The notes beneath the pieces were generated by a model. The model was not told the DNA's origin. It worked only from the letters and a program-made list of their open reading frames with translations, and did not search any database. A stretch of 64,000 nt of DNA from Akkermansiaceae bacterium UBA7331. GTDB taxonomy: Bacteria; Verrucomicrobiota; Verrucomicrobiia; Verrucomicrobiales; Akkermansiaceae. Position numbers and translations under genes: made by a program. The first letter of the stretch is position 1, and the number at the start of each line of letters is the position of its first letter. The stretch lies in contig DKPP01000012.1 of the NCBI GenBank assembly GCA_002471255.1, positions 65,063 through 129,062 on the forward strand, given 5' to 3'. Positions 44,784 through 53,695 of the stretch are shown here, piece after piece.

Positions 44784-45209
44784 TTAGCTTTGTTGAACAC
44801 CAAGACGGTAAACGAAACGTGTGCGAATACCAAGCTTGTTAGAAGCCAAACGAAGGGCTTCACGGGCTTGAGATTCGGTAACTGCGCCAACTTCGAAGAG
44901 GACGTTACCAGGACGAACCACGGCTACCCAACCTTCTACGGCACCCTTACCTTTACCCATACGTGTATCGGGGGGACGAGAAGTGAAAGACTTTTGAGGG
45001 AAAATGCGGATGAAAACTTTACCTTTACGTTTAAGGTAACGGTTAATCGCAATACGGCATGCTTCAATCTGGTTGTTAGTGATCCAACCACGATCAAGCA
45101 CCTGCAGACCGAAATCACCGAAAGCTACGGTAGTACCGCTGGTAGCATTACCAGAACGGCTGCCGCGGTGCATTTTGCGGTGCTTCACTCTTTTAGGCAT
45201 TAAAGGCAT
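44784..45209 (-). CDS. rplP: Ribosomal protein uL16
   Basis: This 141-residue protein opens with MPLMPKRVKHRKMHRG and has the FGDFGLQVLDRGWITNNQIEACRIAI and RMGKGKGAVEGWVAVVRPG motifs of uL16 near the peptidyl-transferase centre. A clear ribosome-binding site (AAGGAGG) precedes the first ATG, which fixes this start instead of the internal Met four codons later. Confidence 0.96.
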   Translation of the reverse strand: MPLMPKRVKHRKMHRGSRSGNATSGTTVAFGDFGLQVLDRGWITNNQIEACRIAINRYLKRKGKVFIRIFPQKSFTSRPPDTRMGKGKGAVEGWVAVVRPGNVLFEVGAVTESQAREALRLASNKLGIRTRFVYRLGVQQS

Positions 45210-45256
45210 ATTTTATTCCTCCTTGTATATTTGTTATAATCAATTAGTAATTAAAC

Positions 45257-45946
45257 TTAGGCGCGAGAACGGCGAGGACCGCGAGGACCGGATGGACGTG
45301 AGTTGGAAGCTTGGATAGCTTCTTCTCTCTTGTTTACCCAGCACTTCACACCAATGATGCCGTACAATGTACGAGCTTCAGCAAAACCGTAGTCGATCGG
45401 TACGCGAAGTGACTGCAATGGCACTTTACCTTCACGATACCATTCGGCACGTGCGATATCAGCACCACCAAGACGACCTGCGCAACGGATACGGATACCG
45501 TCGGCACCACGTTCCATAGCAACTTGCACAGCACGCTTCATAGCGCGACGGAAAGATACGCGGCGTTCCAATTGAACGGCTACGTTCTCAGCAACAAGCT
45601 GAGCATCGGTCTCAGGAGAACGAATCTCGGCGATGTCGATGTTTACTTGTGTGGTAGGACCACAGAGCTCTTGCAAGTATTGACGGATTTTTTCAATTTC
45701 TTCACCTTTACGACCGATCACAAGACCTGGACGTGCGGTGTGTACAGTGATACGTACGCTATTCCATGCACGTTCGATAACGATGCTAGAAACAGCTGCG
45801 GTCATCAATCTGTCTTTGATGTACTTGCGCATCACCAAGTCTTCATGAAGCTTGGTGGCATAGTCTTGACCGGTTGCGTACCACTTAGAGCGCCAGTTCT
45901 TATTAACGGCGAGGCGGAACCCGATTGGATTTACTTTCTGACCCAT
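45257..45946 (-). CDS. rpsC: Ribosomal protein uS3
   Basis: This 229-residue protein has the N-terminal QKVNPIGFRL motif, a KH domain with the GRKGEEIEKIRQYLQ segment, and a C-terminal basic tail rich in Arg, Gly and Pro (SNSRPSGPRGPRRSRA). It binds mRNA at the entry site. It is followed by rplP after 47 bases. Confidence 0.96.
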   Translation of the reverse strand: MGQKVNPIGFRLAVNKNWRSKWYATGQDYATKLHEDLVMRKYIKDRLMTAAVSSIVIERAWNSVRITVHTARPGLVIGRKGEEIEKIRQYLQELCGPTTQVNIDIAEIRSPETDAQLVAENVAVQLERRVSFRRAMKRAVQVAMERGADGIRIRCAGRLGGADIARAEWYREGKVPLQSLRVPIDYGFAEARTLYGIIGVKCWVNKREEAIQASNSRPSGPRGPRRSRA

Positions 45947-45986
45947 GATTTTAGTTCAGCTTTAATATGTGTTAGAGTTGGCGAGC

Positions 45987-46325
45987 TTAACCTTCTTTAG
46001 CGGTAAGTACAACAGTAATATGTGAAGTACGCTTACGGATCATGTTAGCGGATCCACGAGCACGAGGCATCGTACGACGCATCGTTGGGCCTTCATCAAC
46101 CATTACAGATTTAACAACAAGAGTGTCAACAGACAACTCAGCGTTGTTTTCTGCGTTTGCTACGGCAGACTTAAGGGTTTTATTTAAAAGGAAAGCACCT
46201 TTTTTAGGTGTGTATGACAGGATGTCTGTTGCTTCGGAAACAGACATTCCTTGGATTTCTTGAGCGATGTCGCGCATCTTCTTGGCAGAGATGCGGGCGT
46301 ATTTATAAACAGCTTTCACTTCCAT
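45987..46325 (-). CDS. rplV: Ribosomal protein uL22
   Basis: This 112-residue protein has the uL22 helical fold and the tip loop residues that line the exit tunnel (RTMPRARGSANMIRKRTSHITVVL). The ATG has a GAGGAAA ribosome-binding site. In most bacteria it comes right after rpsS; here an unrelated gene separates them. Confidence 0.95.
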   Translation of the reverse strand: MEVKAVYKYARISAKKMRDIAQEIQGMSVSEATDILSYTPKKGAFLLNKTLKSAVANAENNAELSVDTLVVKSVMVDEGPTMRRTMPRARGSANMIRKRTSHITVVLTAKEG

Positions 46326-46370
46326 GGGTTTTTTTTCCTCGTATGGGTTATATGTTTGTGAAGATGATTT

Positions 46371-47081
46371 TTAGTTATTTGTTTTGACTGAGGCGGAATC
46401 TCCAACGCGGACCGGTTCGGTCGGCTCTTGAAGCTTCTGGATTAGCGCTCCACTAACGTTCTTGCGAACATCGGTAATTATCGCTTCTCCAATTGTTTGG
46501 GCTCCACGTGTCACCACGATTGGCATCCCTACTTGCATTTGTGCCGTCTTCCCTGCATTCAAGACAATCAATCCGGATTCCGAATCAATGCTCAATACTA
46601 AGGATTGGGCTAAGTTACCTGTGCTTTCCAGCACCGGCTTTGGCTTAATACCGAGAAGAGAGTCAACGTAACGCATAGCACTTTCCAGTGTTTTGCGGGT
46701 CTCACCGTCTTCCGATACGGCCTGCTTCATGTACGCGACAACGGCCACGCATAGCGAGACAGAAGCCTTTTCAAGGGCTTGGCATTTTTCATCCAGTTCC
46801 TTGATGCGAATCACAGCCTGAATCAGGCGATCTTCGCTGGCACCTAGCGCTGCTCCTCCCAAAGCTTCTAACCTGTTACGTATCTCAATAAGTTCGCTTT
46901 TTGCTTTATCGGCATCGATTCTGGCTTGAGCGTATGAGGCACGTAGTGTTTCGTTTTGCTTTTCGAGGCGCTCGATTCGGCGCTTCAGTTCTGCTTGATC
47001 CGCCCCTTCCTGTCCCCATGCGATCGTACCCGCAATCAGGATGGAAGCACATGCTCGGATTAGTGAAGAGGCGGCAAGCAT
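46371..47081 (-). CDS. Exported coiled-coil protein embedded in the ribosomal operon
   Basis: The product has 236 residues. A signal-peptide-like N-terminus (about 1-22, ending AWGQEG) is followed by a long coiled coil (about 25-100, with heptad-like Leu/Ala spacing in AELKRRIERLEKQNETLRASYAQ). The C-terminal beta-rich domain contains SGLIVLNAGKTAQMQVGMPIVV and EAIITDVRKNVSGALIQKL. That domain resembles the small beta-barrels of MreC-like proteins, though it is far too short for MreC itself. The gene sits between rpsS and rplV, 20 bases after the rpsS stop and 45 bases before rplV, so it must be cotranscribed with ribosomal genes. No ribosomal function is suggested; its role is unknown, perhaps in envelope growth. 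Confidence 0.75.
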   Translation of the reverse strand: MLAASSLIRACASILIAGTIAWGQEGADQAELKRRIERLEKQNETLRASYAQARIDADKAKSELIEIRNRLEALGGAALGASEDRLIQAVIRIKELDEKCQALEKASVSLCVAVVAYMKQAVSEDGETRKTLESAMRYVDSLLGIKPKPVLESTGNLAQSLVLSIDSESGLIVLNAGKTAQMQVGMPIVVTRGAQTIGEAIITDVRKNVSGALIQKLQEPTEPVRVGDSASVKTNN

Positions 47082-47101
47082 GTTAATTGTTAACTTAATG
47101 A

Positions 47102-47371
47102 TTATCTCTTACCGATACCACCGTGTGCCTTAAACACACGAGTAGGTGCAAACTCACCCAACTTGTGACCAACCATGTTTTCAGTTACATATACGGTAGC
47201 GAATGCTTTACCGCAGTGAACCAAAAAGGTCAGACCCACGAAATCTGGGGTTATCATTGATGCACGACTCCAGGTCTTGATTGGCTTACGGTCGCCAGTT
47301 TCAAGTTGAGTGTCAATTTTAGCAAGAAGCTTTTGGCTTACGAAAGGTCCTTTTTTGAGCGAACGTCCCAT
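47102..47371 (-). CDS. rpsS: Ribosomal protein uS19
   Basis: This 89-residue protein begins MGRSLKKGPFVSQKLLAKID and contains the conserved VGHKLGEFAPTR motif of uS19 in the 30S head. It lies 27 bases after rplB. Confidence 0.96.
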   Translation of the reverse strand: MGRSLKKGPFVSQKLLAKIDTQLETGDRKPIKTWSRASMITPDFVGLTFLVHCGKAFATVYVTENMVGHKLGEFAPTRVFKAHGGIGKR

Positions 47372-47398
47372 TTTATAATTTTCTTCTAATGGTTAAAA

Positions 47399-48235
47399 TT
47401 ACTTGGTTTTGCGACGTTGTACGATCACAGAGTCGCTTTGCTTGCGAAGACGACGAGTCTTCTGACCCTTCACGTGACCCCAAGGTGACTTGAGGTGCTG
47501 ACGGCCACCACCGGACTTGGACTTACCTTCACCACCACCGTTCGGGTGATCAACAGGGTTCATACACATACCGCGAACGGTAGGACGAACACCCATCCAA
47601 CGGGTACGACCAGCTTTACCGGAAACTTCGTTCATGTGTTGGGTGTTACCAACTTGACCGATCGTGCAGAAGCAGTTTTCGTTAAACTTGCGGATTTCAC
47701 CGGATGGCATTTTGATCAAAGCGTAACCACCTTCACGGTTGGATACTACAGCTTGTTGACCAGCAGCACGAGCTACTTTACCACCTGAACCAGGACGGAT
47801 TTCAATGTTGTGTACGGAGGTACCCAATGGCACGCTCTTCAATGGCATTGCATTACCAACCTTTGGAGCTACTTTTTCGCCACTTTCAACCTTAGCACCA
47901 ACGATCAAGCCGTTAGGAGCGAGGATGTAGGACTTAGCACCATCGGTGTATTGGATCAAAGCGATGCGGCAGGTACGGTTTGGATCGTATTCAATAGCGA
48001 TAACAGTTGCAACGTCGTCGAAACGATTACGCTTGAAATCTACCAAACGGTATTGGCGCTTGTGACCACCACCAATGTGACGTGTGGTGATACGACCGTT
48101 GTTGTTACGGCCACCGGACTTCTTGAGGGGACGGCAGAGACTCTTTTCTGGAGTGCTTTTGGTGATTTCGTCAAATGTAGGCAAAATCTTGTAGCGATTC
48201 GCAGGAGTAACTGGCTTAAATGACTTAAGGGACAT
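47399..48235 (-). CDS. rplB: Ribosomal protein uL2
   Basis: This 278-residue protein carries the uL2 OB-fold and SH3-like domains and the RGMCMNPVDHPNGGGEGKS segment that lies near the peptidyl-transferase centre. The C-terminus is basic (KTRRLRKQSDSVIVQRRKTK). Normal length. Confidence 0.97.
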   Translation of the reverse strand: MSLKSFKPVTPANRYKILPTFDEITKSTPEKSLCRPLKKSGGRNNNGRITTRHIGGGHKRQYRLVDFKRNRFDDVATVIAIEYDPNRTCRIALIQYTDGAKSYILAPNGLIVGAKVESGEKVAPKVGNAMPLKSVPLGTSVHNIEIRPGSGGKVARAAGQQAVVSNREGGYALIKMPSGEIRKFNENCFCTIGQVGNTQHMNEVSGKAGRTRWMGVRPTVRGMCMNPVDHPNGGGEGKSKSGGGRQHLKSPWGHVKGQKTRRLRKQSDSVIVQRRKTK

Positions 48236-48262
48236 GATAGCTTTCCTTCCTAAATACTTACG

Positions 48263-48547
48263 TTATACGAGGTCAAGGGTTTCACCGTTGGCAAGCTTAA
48301 CATAAGCCTTTTTCCAGTGAGCGGTACGACCGGCATCAGCACGACGCTGACGCTTCAACTTGCCGTCATAGTTGCAAGTGCGAACCGAGGCAACCTTCTT
48401 ACCGAAAGCTACTTCAACAGCCTTCTTGATTTCAATCTTGTTAGCGCTACGAGCTACTTCAAGCACGATTTCACCTGCAGTTTCCTGCAACATGGTGGCT
48501 TTTTCGCTGATGCGCACTTTGTTAATGATTTGATAAATATCTTTCAT
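48263..48547 (-). CDS. rplW: Ribosomal protein uL23
   Basis: This 94-residue protein has the uL23 pattern RISEKATMLQETAGEIVLEVARSANKIEIKKAVEVAFG, ending with YVKLANGETLDLV. It lies at the tunnel exit and starts 6 bases after rplD. Confidence 0.95.
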   Translation of the reverse strand: MKDIYQIINKVRISEKATMLQETAGEIVLEVARSANKIEIKKAVEVAFGKKVASVRTCNYDGKLKRQRRADAGRTAHWKKAYVKLANGETLDLV

Positions 48548-48553
48548 GGCTTA

Positions 48554-49162
48554 TTAAGCGGTGCGGCTTGCAAGGGTTTCTAATGCGCTATCAACAAGGA
48601 TGATGCAACGAGCTTTCATGATTTGCTCGATGTTCACTTCTGCAGCGGTCATGAGGAGTACGTTTTGTACGTTACGGCCGGCAAGGTAAGTTGCTTCATC
48701 AAAGCTAGCAGCGATGATGAGTACGTCTCTTGCTGGTGTAAGATCGGCAACAGCCTTAACGAAAGACTTGGTTTTGCCGTCTGCGATTACGAACTCAGGA
48801 GTGGTAAGAACTTTACCAGCGGTGATTACATCACCCAATACACGGCGAAGAGCTAAACGACGAGTTGTCTTGTTAACCTTCTTGGTGTAGTCACATGGAC
48901 GTGGACCGAATACAACACCACCACCTACAAAGATTGGAGCGCGCTTGTCACCGTGACGTGCGTTACCCGTACCTTTTTGACGGAAGATTTTCTTGTTGTT
49001 ACCATTTACTTCACCACGGGTCTTGGTATTAGCAGAACCAGTGCGGCGATTTGCTTGATAAGCCACGATCAAATCGTGAACTGCTTGTGAGCCTTTATCA
49101 CTGCCAACAGTTACGATGTTGGCAGCAGTAGCAGCTTCTAATGTGAAATTATTTGCGGACAT
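48554..49162 (-). CDS. rplD: Ribosomal protein uL4
   Basis: This 202-residue protein has the uL4 loop region (RTGSANTKTRGEVNGNNKKIFRQKGTGNARHGDKRAPIFVGGGVVFGP) that reaches the exit tunnel, and the C-terminal domain with the NVLLMTAAEVN region. It is normal in length. Confidence 0.96.
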   Translation of the reverse strand: MSANNFTLEAATAANIVTVGSDKGSQAVHDLIVAYQANRRTGSANTKTRGEVNGNNKKIFRQKGTGNARHGDKRAPIFVGGGVVFGPRPCDYTKKVNKTTRRLALRRVLGDVITAGKVLTTPEFVIADGKTKSFVKAVADLTPARDVLIIAASFDEATYLAGRNVQNVLLMTAAEVNIEQIMKARCIILVDSALETLASRTA

Positions 49163-49204
49163 AGATAGGATTTCCTATATTCAATCTCTTTTTTGCATTT
49201 AAGC

Positions 49205-49840
49205 TTACTTTTTCTTAGCAGGGCGGATTACGAGGTAAGAACCACGTGCACCCGGAACTGCTCCGGAAATAAGAATTACGTTATCTTCAGGACGAACAGC
49301 TACCACCTTCAAGTTTTGAACGGTGCGTTGTACGTTACCCATTTGTCCGGGCATCTTCTGATTTTTCCAAACGCGACCAGGTGTGGAACAGCCACCTACG
49401 GAACCAGTTCTACGGTGCATCATGGAACCGTGAGTCTGTGGAGAACCGTGGAAATTGTGGCGGCGCATTGCACCTTGGAAGCCTTTACCCTTAGAGGTAC
49501 CTACTACGTCTACCCATTGATCGGCAGAGAAAAGTTCGATACCAGGGTGTTGAGCGCCTTCTGCTGGAAGCTCGGCTGAGTCAACACGGAATTCTTTGAG
49601 GATTTTTGTTGGTTGGATGCCAAGCTTCTTGAAGTGGCCGGCTTGTGGCTTAGCCACACGGCTTTCTTTCTGAGCATCAAAAGCAACTTGAACGGCGTTG
49701 TAACCATCCTTATCCTGGGTCTTGATTTGGGCAAATGTGTTTCCTTTAACGTCGATGACGGTTACAGGAACCATGGCGCCCGTTTCTTGGTCGAACAAAC
49801 GAGTCATGCCGACCTTTTTACCGATAAGTCCTAGAGCCAT
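49205..49840 (-). CDS. rplC: Ribosomal protein uL3
   Basis: This 211-residue protein begins MALGLIGKKVGMTRLFD and has the conserved loop GFQGAMRRHNFHGSPQTHGSMMHRRTGSVG. It is an early 50S assembly protein; normal length. The gene follows rpsJ. Confidence 0.97.
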   Translation of the reverse strand: MALGLIGKKVGMTRLFDQETGAMVPVTVIDVKGNTFAQIKTQDKDGYNAVQVAFDAQKESRVAKPQAGHFKKLGIQPTKILKEFRVDSAELPAEGAQHPGIELFSADQWVDVVGTSKGKGFQGAMRRHNFHGSPQTHGSMMHRRTGSVGGCSTPGRVWKNQKMPGQMGNVQRTVQNLKVVAVRPEDNVILISGAVPGARGSYLVIRPAKKK

Positions 49841-49887
49841 TATATTGTATCTTTCTGTTTCAGTTAATTACTTATCCGGGTACTAAA

Positions 49888-50196
49888 CTAGATGCGGATC
49901 GTGATGTCAACACCAGCAGGAAGGTTGAGCTTCTTGAGCTCATCGATCGTGCGAGCAGTCGGATCAACGATGTCGAGCAGACGCTTGTGGGTGCGGATTT
50001 CAAATTGTTCTGCGGACTTCTTGTTCACGTGTACGGAACGGTTTACAGAAAACTTTTCTGTACGAGTCGGCAACGGAATCGGACCGGCAACTTTAGCTCC
50101 GGTGCGCTTAGCAGTTTCAACGATCTCCTGAGCGGAACGATCGATGGCGCGGGAGTCAAATGCGCGGAGTCGAATGCGGATTTTTGGACTTTGCAT
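49888..50196 (-). CDS. rpsJ: Ribosomal protein uS10
   Basis: This 102-residue protein opens MQSPKIRIRLRAFDSRAIDRSAQEIV and contains the loop IPLPTRTEKFSVNRSVHVNKKS. It is the first gene of the S10 part of the operon. In many bacteria tuf lies between fusA and rpsJ; here rpsJ follows fusA after 38 bases. Confidence 0.97.
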   Translation of the reverse strand: MQSPKIRIRLRAFDSRAIDRSAQEIVETAKRTGAKVAGPIPLPTRTEKFSVNRSVHVNKKSAEQFEIRTHKRLLDIVDPTARTIDELKKLNLPAGVDITIRI

Positions 50197-50234
50197 GGAC
50201 GTGCAGTTCTATATTAAACTTAAATCTATTTAGA

Positions 50235-52382
50235 CTATTTACTTCTCTCGGTAACAATCTGGTCAACGAGGTTTTGTGGCACCTGTTCGAAGTGGGATGG
50301 CTCCATAGAGTAGGATGCACGACCACTGGAAAGTGTACGAATAGCGGTGGAGTAACCAAACATTTCAGACAATGGAACCATAGCCTTAAGGATACATGTG
50401 TTGGCTTTGTTTTCCATAGCGCTGATTTGACCACGACGACGGTTTAAGTCACCCATGATATCACCTTGGTAATCGGTAGGAGTAGAAGCTTCTACAGACA
50501 TGATAGGCTCAAGCATGATTGGCTTAGCTTTCTTGAATCCGTCCTTCATAGCGAAGATAGCGGCCATTTTGAAAGCGTTTTCGTTAGAGTCAACTTCGTG
50601 GTAGGAACCGTCAACAACTTCAACGTGTACGTCTACTACTGGGTAACCGGCGATAACACCTGTGGTCATAGCTTCGTTAAGACCAGCATATACGGCGTTC
50701 ATGTATTCACGAGGAATGGAACCACCAACGATCTTGTTCTCGATGGTAAGACCTTTACCGCGTTCGTTTGGCTTCACATCAATCACTACGTGACCGTATT
50801 GACCACGACCACCGGACTGTTTAACCAACTTACCGTCACCATGAGCAGGCTGGGTGATGGTTTCACGATAAGCGATCTGAGGCTTACCAATGTTAGCTTC
50901 AACTTTGAACTCACGCATCAAACGGTCGATAATGATTTCGAGGTGAAGTTCACCCATGCCGGAAATCAAGGTTTGACCTGTTTCTTCGTCAGTCTTTACA
51001 CGGAAGGTTGGGTCTTCGTCGGAAAGACGGCCAAGAGCGTTGGACATTTTTTCCTGGTCGGCCTTGGTCTTAGGCTCAACAGCCATGGAGATCACGGTTT
51101 CAGGGAATGTTGGAGGCTCAAGACAGATGTCGTTATCAACGCATGTCAAGGTATCACCTGTGGTTACGTTACGTAAACCTACGATAGCAGCAATGTCACC
51201 GGAGTAAACAGCTTCAACGTCGGTGTGTTGGTCAGCTTGGATCTGAATGATACGACCTACACGCTCAGTCTTACGTGTGCGTGGGTTGTAAACGGTGTCA
51301 CCCTTCTTAACGGAACCGGCATATACACGAATGAATACCAACTTACCTACGAACTTGTCAGCCCACAATTTGAATGCCAAGATCATTGGCTTCTCGTTGT
51401 CGCTAGCATAGATTTCATAAGTTTGCTCTGCGTCTAATGTACTTTCAGCGTGAGCAGGCTTGGTTTCAAGTGGAGATGGCAAGTAGTCAACTACTGCGTC
51501 AAGCAAGAACTGAACGCCCTTGTTTTTGAAAGCAGAACCACCAGCAACCGGAATGAAAAGGTTAGCGATAGTAGCGCGACGAATTGCTTGCTTAAGTTCA
51601 AGAGGAGATACAGGCTCTTCCATGAGTACTTTCTCAGCCAATTCATCATCAACGTCAGCCACACGGCTTAACAAATCATGATAGGCCAATTCAGCTTCTT
51701 CCTTCAATTCTTCAGGAAGATCTTCAATGGAATAAGTGGAACCAAGGCGGTCGTTATCGGAATACATAATTGCCTTTTGGTTCACAACGTCGATCTGACC
51801 ACGAAGCTGATCTTCAGCACCGATTGGAATCAAGATAGCTGCTGCGTTTGCACCAAGCTTGTTATGAATGTCATCCAATACGTTGTTGAAGTTAGCACCG
51901 GTACGGTCCATCTTGTTAACGAAGCACATGCGAGGCACGCTGTACTTGGTAGCCTGACGCCATACGGTTTCGGTTTGCGGCTGTACGCCAGCAACACCAC
52001 AGAATACTACGATAGCACCGTCAAGTACACGAAGGGAACGTTCTACTTCAGCTGTGAAGTCAACGTGACCTGGGGTATCAATAACGTTAAGCTGGAAACT
52101 TTCGCCTTCGAATACCTTGGACACACCATCATTTTTGAGTTGTTTCCAGTTAGTGGTAACAGCAGCGGAAGTAATGGTGATACCGCGTTCGCGTTCTTGC
52201 TCCATCCAGTCGGTGGTAGCAGCACCATCGTGCACTTCACCGATCTTGTGAATCATACCTGTGTAGAAAAGAATACGCTCGGACAAGGTAGTTTTACCAG
52301 CGTCAATGTGAGCGGAGATACCGATATTACGGTAGCGCTGAAGTGGAGCCTTACGATTTGGGCTATTTACGTTTTCGGACAT
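50235..52382 (-). CDS. fusA: Elongation factor G
   Basis: This 715-residue translational GTPase drives ribosomal translocation. The G1 motif AHIDAGKTT, G2 RGITI, G3 DTPGHVDF and G4 NKMD are present. Domains II to V follow, with the characteristic GRGQYGHV segment of domain IV. Length is normal for bacterial EF-G. It lies between rpsG and rpsJ and probably shares the rpsL promoter. Confidence 0.97.
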   Translation of the reverse strand: MSENVNSPNRKAPLQRYRNIGISAHIDAGKTTLSERILFYTGMIHKIGEVHDGAATTDWMEQERERGITITSAAVTTNWKQLKNDGVSKVFEGESFQLNVIDTPGHVDFTAEVERSLRVLDGAIVVFCGVAGVQPQTETVWRQATKYSVPRMCFVNKMDRTGANFNNVLDDIHNKLGANAAAILIPIGAEDQLRGQIDVVNQKAIMYSDNDRLGSTYSIEDLPEELKEEAELAYHDLLSRVADVDDELAEKVLMEEPVSPLELKQAIRRATIANLFIPVAGGSAFKNKGVQFLLDAVVDYLPSPLETKPAHAESTLDAEQTYEIYASDNEKPMILAFKLWADKFVGKLVFIRVYAGSVKKGDTVYNPRTRKTERVGRIIQIQADQHTDVEAVYSGDIAAIVGLRNVTTGDTLTCVDNDICLEPPTFPETVISMAVEPKTKADQEKMSNALGRLSDEDPTFRVKTDEETGQTLISGMGELHLEIIIDRLMREFKVEANIGKPQIAYRETITQPAHGDGKLVKQSGGRGQYGHVVIDVKPNERGKGLTIENKIVGGSIPREYMNAVYAGLNEAMTTGVIAGYPVVDVHVEVVDGSYHEVDSNENAFKMAAIFAMKDGFKKAKPIMLEPIMSVEASTPTDYQGDIMGDLNRRRGQISAMENKANTCILKAMVPLSEMFGYSTAIRTLSSGRASYSMEPSHFEQVPQNLVDQIVTERSK

Positions 52383-52442
52383 ATTGTCTTTAGATTGTCT
52401 AAATATTCGAAGTGAATAGTCTAATTTTCAAACTAATAAGGA

Positions 52443-52916
52443 TTACCAGCGGAAGTGTGCGAATGCACGGTTAGCTTGGGCCATCTTATGCACGTCGTCG
52501 CGTTTGCGAACAGCGGCACCTTGATTATTGGCGGCATCCTTGATTTCGTTTGCAAGAGCTTTGTGCATTGGCACACCCTTGCGGTTACGTGCATAGTTCA
52601 CGATCCAGCGCATTGCTAAGGATTCGGAACGACCTGGTTCAACTTCCAATGGAACTTGGTAGGTAGCACCACCTACACGGCGGCTTTTAACTTCTACACG
52701 TGGCTTAGCGTTTTCGATCGCGCGAGTGATTACTTCCAACGGATCAATACTATCTGTAGATTCGTTAGCCATATCAATTGCTGCGTATACGATACGCTCG
52801 GCAAGAGAACGCTTGCCACTTAACATTACCTTGCTGATCAATTTGCCAACAAGTGCGCTATCGTAACGAGGGTCACGGCGCTCTACTTTTCTATAAACGC
52901 GTTTACGGCGGGCCAT
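52443..52916 (-). CDS. rpsG: Ribosomal protein uS7
   Basis: This 157-residue protein starts MARRKRVYRKVERRDPRYDS and has the conserved RVGGATYQVPLEV and MRWIVNYARNRKG regions. uS7 starts assembly of the 30S head. The gap to fusA is 60 bases. Confidence 0.97.
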   Translation of the reverse strand: MARRKRVYRKVERRDPRYDSALVGKLISKVMLSGKRSLAERIVYAAIDMANESTDSIDPLEVITRAIENAKPRVEVKSRRVGGATYQVPLEVEPGRSESLAMRWIVNYARNRKGVPMHKALANEIKDAANNQGAAVRKRDDVHKMAQANRAFAHFRW

Positions 52917-52944
52917 AATATAAGAATCAAGTAAGAATTAAGGA

Positions 52945-53328
52945 TTATTTAGCTGCGACTTTTGGACGCTTAGCACCATACTTGGAACGGCCTTGGCGAC
53001 GCTTATCAACGCCGAGACAGTCAAGAGCTCCACGAACGATGTGATAACGAACACCTGGCAAGTCCTTTACACGACCACCGCGTACAAGTACGATGGAGTG
53101 TTCTTGCAAATTGTGGCCTTCACCACCGATATAAGCAATAACTTCCTCACCATTAGTAAGACGAACTTTAGCTACCTTACGGAGAGCTGAGTTAGGCTTC
53201 TTAGGTGTACGAGTCATCACTTGAAGACAAACACCGCGGCGTTGCGGACAGCTATGAAGAGCACGTGATTTTGACTTCTCTTCCGGAGTAATACGTCCCT
53301 TGCGGACGAGCTGATTAATGGTCGGCAT
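52945..53328 (-). CDS. rpsL: Ribosomal protein uS12
   Basis: This 127-residue protein contains the decoding-centre signature TPKKPNSALRKVAKVRL and the VRGGRVKDLPGVRYHIVRG loop. The lysines where streptomycin-resistance changes usually occur look wild type. It is the first gene of the operon, behind a good promoter about 175 bases upstream. Confidence 0.97.
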   Translation of the reverse strand: MPTINQLVRKGRITPEEKSKSRALHSCPQRRGVCLQVMTRTPKKPNSALRKVAKVRLTNGEEVIAYIGGEGHNLQEHSIVLVRGGRVKDLPGVRYHIVRGALDCLGVDKRRQGRSKYGAKRPKVAAK

Positions 53329-53503
53329 GTTTCCTGCTTTGGTTGTGGTTCGACGGCTTTACCCGATACAAGGCGAACGTCCTGAAAAAATCACAGGAAA
53401 CGCCTTTTTTCCGGAGGCAAACCCGATAGAAAACTCATTTCTTGCACCTATTGGTGCATTTGGGACGGCAAATATACCCTTTTATAGCCGCCTGGCAAGA
53501 CTT
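53329..53503 (-). other. Long leader of the rpsL operon
   Basis: Between the candidate promoter and the rpsL start no ORF is convincing. Small hairpins are possible: TGCACC/GGTGCA (53442-53458), GCC/GGC around 53410-53416, and CCTG/CAGG around 53381-53395. None has a following T-run, so a terminator is not evident. Confidence 0.35.
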
Positions 53504-53531
53504 TTATTACAGAAATCTTAAAAATTGTCAA
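53504..53531 (-). promoter_or_regulatory. Candidate promoter of the ribosomal operon
   Basis: On the - strand TTGACA (complement of 53526-53531), a 16-base spacer and TAATAA (complement of 53504-53509) point toward rpsL. The leader would be about 170 bases long. Confidence 0.5.
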
Positions 53532-53632
53532 AATAATGACACATTGAACATCATTCTGTATGAATAAAGAACTAAGGACACCCCATAGCTCCCAAAATAG
53601 GCAAAAGGGCGTGAAACAATTTTTTATTCGCC

Positions 53633-53674
53633 TAAAAAAAATCGACGACCTTCTTCCATGAGAAGGTCGTCGAT
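53633..53674 (-). terminator. Terminator after gpmI
   Basis: A 14-bp stem (ATCGACGACCTTCT / AGAAGGTCGTCGAT, 53641-53674) is followed on the - strand by a run of seven or eight T (the A-run at 53634-53641). Confidence 0.85.
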
Positions 53675-53695
53675 AGATTTAATTAAAAAATAAAA

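Noticed and set aside
44121..45203. Long + strand open frames opposite the ribosomal protein genes
   Set aside because: They are antisense shadows of highly conserved ribosomal genes and show no protein family features.
53441..53460. TGCACC/GGTGCA hairpin in the rpsL leader as a transcription terminator
   Set aside because: No T-run follows it in the - strand direction, and the operon must be transcribed through it.
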